A DNA stretch of 10,165 bases, taken from positions 1 to 10,165 of the forward strand of contig JAJYQZ010000190.1 in assembly GCA_021794335.1 (NCBI GenBank), in the 5' to 3' direction. Positions 6,573 through 10,165 of this stretch are shown here, one piece after another; position 1 is the first letter of the stretch; each line of letters begins with the position of its first letter. This DNA comes from a bacterium (lineage in GTDB: Bacteria; SZUA-79; Acidulodesulfobacterales; Acidulodesulfobacteraceae). Both the position numbers and the translations under genes were made by a program. Below the pieces are notes generated by a model. That model had not been told where the DNA came from, ran no database searches, and saw nothing but the letters and a program-made list of their open reading frames with translations.

Positions 6573-6707
6573 AAAGTCAAGCAAGAAAGCAAAATCGGGC
6601 AAATTTTTAAAAACCAATTATTTTATCGGCATCCTTAACTTATAGCTATAACTTATAACTATCGAATTAAAAACAATAACAATAAAAATGTAAAGGAGTT
6701 GGAAATT

Positions 6708-8408
6708 ATGAAGAAGATTAAAATGAACATCGAGGGAATGACCTGCGAACATTGCGTATCGTCCGTAAATAAAGCTATAAGCAGGGTAAAGGGGGTTGTC
6801 GAAGTAGATACCTCTTTATCAAAAAAAGAAAGCATAATTCTGGCTCTTGACGACATAAAAATCGAAGACATAAAGAAAAACATAGAGAATGAGGGTTATT
6901 CGCCGTTATCATATGAGGCTGCTTACGTTTCTAAGGCTGAAGAAGGAAGGCCGGCGGAGGGGGGGAATAGCGGAAGCGGCGGAAACCATAATTATGATTA
7001 TGATTTAGTGATAATAGGCGGCGGTTCCGCCGCTTTTTCCTCCGCAATTCAGTTTGCGGAAAAAGATAAAAAAGTCTGCGTCATCGAAAACTGGGTCATC
7101 GGCGGAACCTGCTTAAACAGGGGCTGCGTTCCTTCCAAACACCTGCTGGAAGCCGCAAGGATATATCACGAACCGGTAGATAATAAGTTCAAAGGCATAG
7201 AAACTAAACAGGCGGGGATTGACATAAAGAAGCTTATAAAAAGAAAAAGCGAACTTCTTGACAGCCTGAGGGAAATGAAATATTATAACGTATTAAAAGG
7301 CTATCACAATATTACGTTTATAGAAGGCTCCGGAAGTTTCTCGTCTAAAAATTCCGCCCTAATTATTCCAAACGATAAAAATATAGACGCATATAAAATT
7401 ACAGGAAATAAATTTGTCATTGCAACAGGTTCTACAAACCAGATAATAGACATTAACGGCCTGGGGGAGACGGGATACCTTACCAACGAAGAAATCCTGA
7501 ATATAGATTATCTGCCCAGAACCCTTTTAATACTCGGCACAAGGGCAATGGGACTTGAGTTTGCCCAGATGTTCAACAGGTTTGGTTCGAAGGTCGTTGT
7601 TATCGGCCGGTCTGAGAAGATTTTACTCAACAAAGAGCCTGAACTGTCAAACGAACTTCTTAATATTATGAAAAACGAAGGAGTCGAATTTTTGCTCAAT
7701 TCAACAATTAAGCGCCTTTATAAAAAGGACGACAAAAAGTATGCCGAAATAGAAACAAAAGAAGGTCCAAAAACTATTGATTTTGACGAATTTCTTATGG
7801 CGACGGGCATCGTCGGAAACACGGCGGATTTAAATCTTGAAGCCGCCGGGGTTGAAACGGACAGCCGCGGCTTCGTTAAAGTAAACGACGAACTTATGAC
7901 GGCTAATCCCGATATTTATGCCTGCGGCAATGTTACGGGCATTATGAATCTTGTCACCACGGCTGCATACGACGGGAAAATTGCGGCTCATAACCTGCTT
8001 AACGAAAAACATATTAAAGTCGATTATTCCGCAGTGGCGCATACTACATTTACCGACCCTGAGTTTTCGTCGGTCGGGCTTACGGAGGAAGCGGCTTTAA
8101 AAAAAGGGTATGAAATCCTTAAAGTTGTTTTCCCTGTGGAACATATCCCTAAAGCACAGGCAATTTTTAAGACGGAAGGCTTGATAAAAATGATAGCCGA
8201 TAAAAAAACAAACAAGATTTTGGGGGTGCATATGCTTTCGCACAATTCATGCGAAACTATCCAGCAGGCAAGCGTTTACATACAAAACGGCTACACGATA
8301 GATGCTGTTTCCGAAGAAATAGGGGTTTATCCGACGATGGCGGAAGGGCTTAAATTGGCGGCGCAAACATTTACTAAAGACGTAAATAAACTTAGCTGCT
8401 GCGCGTAA
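6708..8408 (+). CDS. merA: Mercuric reductase with N-terminal HMA domain
   Basis: This 566-residue flavoenzyme reduces Hg(II) to volatile Hg(0) with NAD(P)H in the cytoplasm. Residues 1-66 form a metal-binding HMA domain with GMTCEHC (C13, C16). A Gly-rich linker leads to the FAD site GGGSAA (104-109), the redox disulfide in GTCLNRGCVPSK (C135, C140), and an NAD(P) fold around GTRAMG (277-282). Features specific to MerA rather than other disulfide reductases are Y257 (GYLTNEE), Y541 (VYPTMAEG), which match the two conserved active-site tyrosines, and the C-terminal CysCys in LSCCA (C564, C565), which receives Hg from the partner subunit. The ATG at 6708 was chosen because AAGGAG (6693-6698) is 9 nt away and the HMA domain starts at once. 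All key residues are present. It stands alone, without merT/P/R in view. Confidence 0.97.
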   Translation: MKKIKMNIEGMTCEHCVSSVNKAISRVKGVVEVDTSLSKKESIILALDDIKIEDIKKNIENEGYSPLSYEAAYVSKAEEGRPAEGGNSGSGGNHNYDYDLVIIGGGSAAFSSAIQFAEKDKKVCVIENWVIGGTCLNRGCVPSKHLLEAARIYHEPVDNKFKGIETKQAGIDIKKLIKRKSELLDSLREMKYYNVLKGYHNITFIEGSGSFSSKNSALIIPNDKNIDAYKITGNKFVIATGSTNQIIDINGLGETGYLTNEEILNIDYLPRTLLILGTRAMGLEFAQMFNRFGSKVVVIGRSEKILLNKEPELSNELLNIMKNEGVEFLLNSTIKRLYKKDDKKYAEIETKEGPKTIDFDEFLMATGIVGNTADLNLEAAGVETDSRGFVKVNDELMTANPDIYACGNVTGIMNLVTTAAYDGKIAAHNLLNEKHIKVDYSAVAHTTFTDPEFSSVGLTEEAALKKGYEILKVVFPVEHIPKAQAIFKTEGLIKMIADKKTNKILGVHMLSHNSCETIQQASVYIQNGYTIDAVSEEIGVYPTMAEGLKLAAQTFTKDVNKLSCCA

Positions 8409-8467
8409 AAAACCGATAAATTTTACAAGCTCAGAGATTTGCCGTTCAACAAGCTTCTTTTCTAGTC

Positions 8468-8489
8468 TTCCGATTTTTAAAAATCGGAA
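8468..8489. terminator. Palindrome between convergent merA and ccdA
   Basis: A perfect 22-bp palindrome with core CCGATTTTTAAAAATCGG lies in the 95-bp gap where the two transcription units meet. It could act as a bidirectional terminator, since its own arms carry A and T runs. The stem is AT-rich and no long T-run follows, so it would be a weak one. Confidence 0.45.
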
Positions 8490-8503
8490 CTGTGATATTA
8501 TTT

Positions 8504-9289
8504 TTAACCGTTATACGGGATATTGTAATGAAACGTGTTGCCGAAATATAACGATATTATAGACAAATAGTTGAAGAATATCAAAACCCCGACGACAATC
8601 AAGAGCACTCCGCTTATTATCTGGATTGTTCCTACATATTTTTTAAACCTTTTAAATGCGGTAAAAAAGAGATTAAGCGATATGGCGCTTATAAAAAAGG
8701 GAACGGCAAGACCCATCGAATATACGAATAGCAGGTAGCCGCCCTCGATCGAATTATGCAGCGTGGCGCTTATAAAAAGGATGGAGGCGAGAATCGGTCC
8801 TATGCACGGCGTCCAGGCGCCTGCAAAAATTGCGCCTATTAAGACCGAACCTATAACACCCGCAGGCTTGTTTTTTAAATTAAACTGTGCATCCCTGTTT
8901 AAAAACGAAAATATTTTAAGCCTGTTTAAAATCCCCGCGATATATAAACCCATAAGAATGACGACGATGCCGCTTATCCGCATTACCCACGCGGATTTTA
9001 TAAAATCTGCCACTGCCCCGCTGAACATTCCGAGAAGCACAAAAATTACGGTAAATCCTAATATAAAAAAAAGCGAGTTGATAACAACGGATATCCTTGC
9101 CGCTTTCCGCCTTTTTTCATCATCCGCCGCCCCTTTCCCGCCCGAAAGCTCCGCAACCGAAAACCCTGATACATACGATAAATAAGACGGTATTAAAGGA
9201 AACACGCACGGGCTTAAGAAAGAGAAAAATCCTGCTAAAAAAGCGACGACGAGAGATACGTCAGGCACGTAAAAACTGCTTAAATTCAT
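8504..9289 (-). CDS. ccdA: CcdA-type thiol/disulfide membrane transporter
   Basis: This 261-residue, six-helix membrane protein corresponds to the transmembrane part of DsbD. It passes electrons from cytoplasmic thioredoxin to periplasmic partners, for cytochrome c maturation or reductive repair of thiols. The two conserved helix-breaking motifs are present: SPCVFPLIPSYLSY with C28, and TPCIGPIL with C162. These cysteines form the switching disulfide. Length is normal for CcdA, which lacks the periplasmic domains of DsbD. The start at 9289 has a G-rich stretch about ten bases upstream as a weak ribosome site. It lies 30 bp after the DsrE-like gene and is probably last in that operon. No cytochrome c or thioredoxin gene is adjacent, so the partner is not visible. 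Confidence 0.93.
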   Translation of the reverse strand: MNLSSFYVPDVSLVVAFLAGFFSFLSPCVFPLIPSYLSYVSGFSVAELSGGKGAADDEKRRKAARISVVINSLFFILGFTVIFVLLGMFSGAVADFIKSAWVMRISGIVVILMGLYIAGILNRLKIFSFLNRDAQFNLKNKPAGVIGSVLIGAIFAGAWTPCIGPILASILFISATLHNSIEGGYLLFVYSMGLAVPFFISAISLNLFFTAFKRFKKYVGTIQIISGVLLIVVGVLIFFNYLSIISLYFGNTFHYNIPYNG

Positions 9290-9319
9290 TTAGAATTAAC
9301 CCCCATATTATTATATAAA

Positions 9320-9691
9320 TTATATAACTATTATCTGGTAGCCTTCGTTTATCAGCCTACCGACATTTGGATGCCCGTCATATTCGGATATTAGCTCGAT
9401 ATTCTTTTTAACAAGGCTTTCTTTTACCTCCTTTCTCGTAGAACAAAAGTCGCACGCCTTGTAAACTATCCCCATCGATTTTATTTCTTTAAATAATTTG
9501 TTTAAAAAATCAAATTCGGATGTCTCGTTGGATATTATATCCAGCCATTTAGTCCCATTGCCGTCAAAAATAAGGATTATTTCATTTCCTGATACTTTAA
9601 TTTCTTTTGAGTATATCATGGCATGTCTTATTTTTGCAACAGATTCTTTAAGTTCGGTTCCCTCAAGAACTATAATTGCTATTTTTGCCAT
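9320..9691 (-). CDS. DsrE/DsrF-like family protein
   Basis: This 123-residue cytoplasmic protein has the DsrE-type alternating beta/alpha pattern, starting with IAIIVLEGTE, with EIILIFDGNGTKWL in the middle and ending in a buried strand, GYQIIVI. Proteins of this fold carry sulfur as a persulfide on cysteine or bind small molecules. Here a CxxC pair (KACDFCSTR, C80 and C83) sits where related small DsrE proteins have a conserved cysteine, which suggests sulfur or thiol chemistry, though the substrate is unknown. An AGGAG site (9699-9703) lies 7 nt before the ATG. It sits between an fmdB-like gene and ccdA on one strand, so the three may share a redox or sulfur role. It is not the dissimilatory DsrEFH set, as no dsrF, dsrH or dsrC follows. 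Confidence 0.82.
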   Translation of the reverse strand: MAKIAIIVLEGTELKESVAKIRHAMIYSKEIKVSGNEIILIFDGNGTKWLDIISNETSEFDFLNKLFKEIKSMGIVYKACDFCSTRKEVKESLVKKNIELISEYDGHPNVGRLINEGYQIIVI

Positions 9692-9748
9692 ATAAAGACT
9701 CCTGTTTTTATAATTATTGTTGAGGCAAACTGCCCCCCTTTAAGTCCC

Positions 9749-9955
9749 TCAACCAAAGCCGCCGTCTGTTTTGCCGCAGGCGATCGCTTCTTCAAGCCCA
9801 ATCGTCTTTACAAAAATAACATCTTCGGTTTTACAGGAAGGGCATTGCGCCGCTTTATTTGTTTTAGAAATTTTAAGGTAAAATTCGGGGAGCTTGCTTC
9901 GGTAAACTTCGAAACCATTGCCGCACTTCCGGCATTTATACTCGTAAATAGGCAT
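9749..9955 (-). CDS. FmdB-family zinc-ribbon protein
   Basis: Starting at the second ATG (9955) the 68-residue product opens with MPIYEYKCRKCG, the classic FmdB/putative regulatory protein start. It has two CxxC pairs (C8-C11 and C38-C41) that would bind one zinc ion, and ends in a loosely conserved glycine-rich tail. The family was named after a formamidase operon regulator, but its real role is unclear. The start at 9955 is preferred over the ATG at 9961 because a GGGGG ribosome site lies six bases before it and touches the other. It is the first gene of a probable operon, 57 bp ahead of the DsrE-like gene. Confidence 0.88.
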   Translation of the reverse strand: MPIYEYKCRKCGNGFEVYRSKLPEFYLKISKTNKAAQCPSCKTEDVIFVKTIGLEEAIACGKTDGGFG

Positions 9956-9995
9956 TTTCATCCCCCTTTTTCAATAGCTTTAATTAGGTTGCGTT

Positions 9996-10025
9996 ATTAT
10001 AACATAATCATACGGATTAAGACAA
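9996..10025 (-). promoter_or_regulatory. Promoter of the fmdB-dsrE-ccdA operon
   Basis: On the minus strand, TTGTCT (10020-10025) and a perfect TATAAT (9996-10001) are 18 bp apart, with TG just before the -10. Its TTATGTTATAAT is identical to the -10 region of the CDF promoter. Transcription would start near 9989, about 34 nt before the start codon. Confidence 0.6.
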
Positions 10026-10165
10026 GGTGCCGCCGTTGCCTGAAACTTGCCGATTGAAATTTTTTAATCCCCATGCAATACCCTTTTTAGGTAATTTTTC
10101 AAATAAAATTAATTTTTATTACTTAGAAACCAATTTCAATTTTTTTAAAATTATAAATTTATCAA

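Noticed and set aside
8763..9185. Plus-strand 140-codon open frame inside ccdA
   Set aside because: It lies wholly antisense to a well-conserved CcdA coding frame and has no recognisable domain or ribosome site.
9719..9753. GTTGAGG/CCTCAAC inverted repeat between the fmdB-like and DsrE-like genes
   Set aside because: The stem is 7 bp with a 21-nt loop and no T-run. It is too weak to call a terminator or attenuator.
9623..10057. Plus-strand 144-codon open frame across the start of the DsrE and fmdB genes
   Set aside because: It overlaps two family-recognisable genes and their promoter on the opposite strand and its composition looks random.
1..10165. CRISPR arrays, tRNA or rRNA genes
   Set aside because: No regularly spaced repeats, cloverleaf-like sequences or rRNA segments were recognised on either strand.

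Overview
The window is AT-rich bacterial DNA with purine-rich Shine-Dalgarno sites and sigma70-like promoters. The gene content is metal efflux, mercuric reductase, a CcdA-type thiol transporter, a DsrE-type sulfur protein and a BCAM0308-type protein. This suits an anaerobic or microaerophilic Gram-negative, sulfur- or metal-cycling bacterium, perhaps a deltaproteobacterial-type lineage. That assignment is inference from protein resemblance only; no rRNA or tRNA gene is present to fix it.

Layout. (a) 1-526: a 127-bp exact copy of an internal piece of the neighbouring CDF gene, abutting a 166-bp element with 27-bp perfect terminal inverted repeats and an internal strong hairpin, then AT-rich DNA without genes. 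(b) 527-1480 (-): an intact CDF zinc/cadmium-type efflux protein with a clear promoter. (c) 1637-3328 (+): an MFS transporter and a DUF488-family protein. (d) 3456-5166 (-): a decayed molybdopterin oxidoreductase that has lost its N-terminus and carries two frameshifts and two in-frame stops. An 85-bp imperfect palindrome lies beside its truncated end. (e) 5449-6404 (+): a small SHOCT-domain membrane protein and a BCAM0308-type zinc-ribbon gene with a one-base frameshift; the 3' end of the latter is duplicated in tandem (113-bp unit). (f) 6526-8408 (+): a MerR-type promoter/operator and an intact HMA-fused mercuric reductase, merA. (g) 8504-9955 (-): a probable three-gene operon, fmdB-like zinc ribbon, DsrE-like protein and ccdA, convergent with merA and driven by a promoter near 10000.

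How the parts fit together. The intact genes fit metal and thiol stress: CDF exports divalent metal ions, MerA reduces Hg(II) to Hg(0), and CcdA moves reducing equivalents across the membrane. The DsrE and zinc-ribbon proteins probably take part in sulfur or thiol handling. No merR, merT, merP or merC is present, so the MerR-type operator must be served by a regulator encoded elsewhere. The middle of the window (about 3.4-6.4 kb) looks like decaying or rearranging DNA, with a pseudogene, frameshifts, a palindrome and a tandem duplication, set between intact modules.
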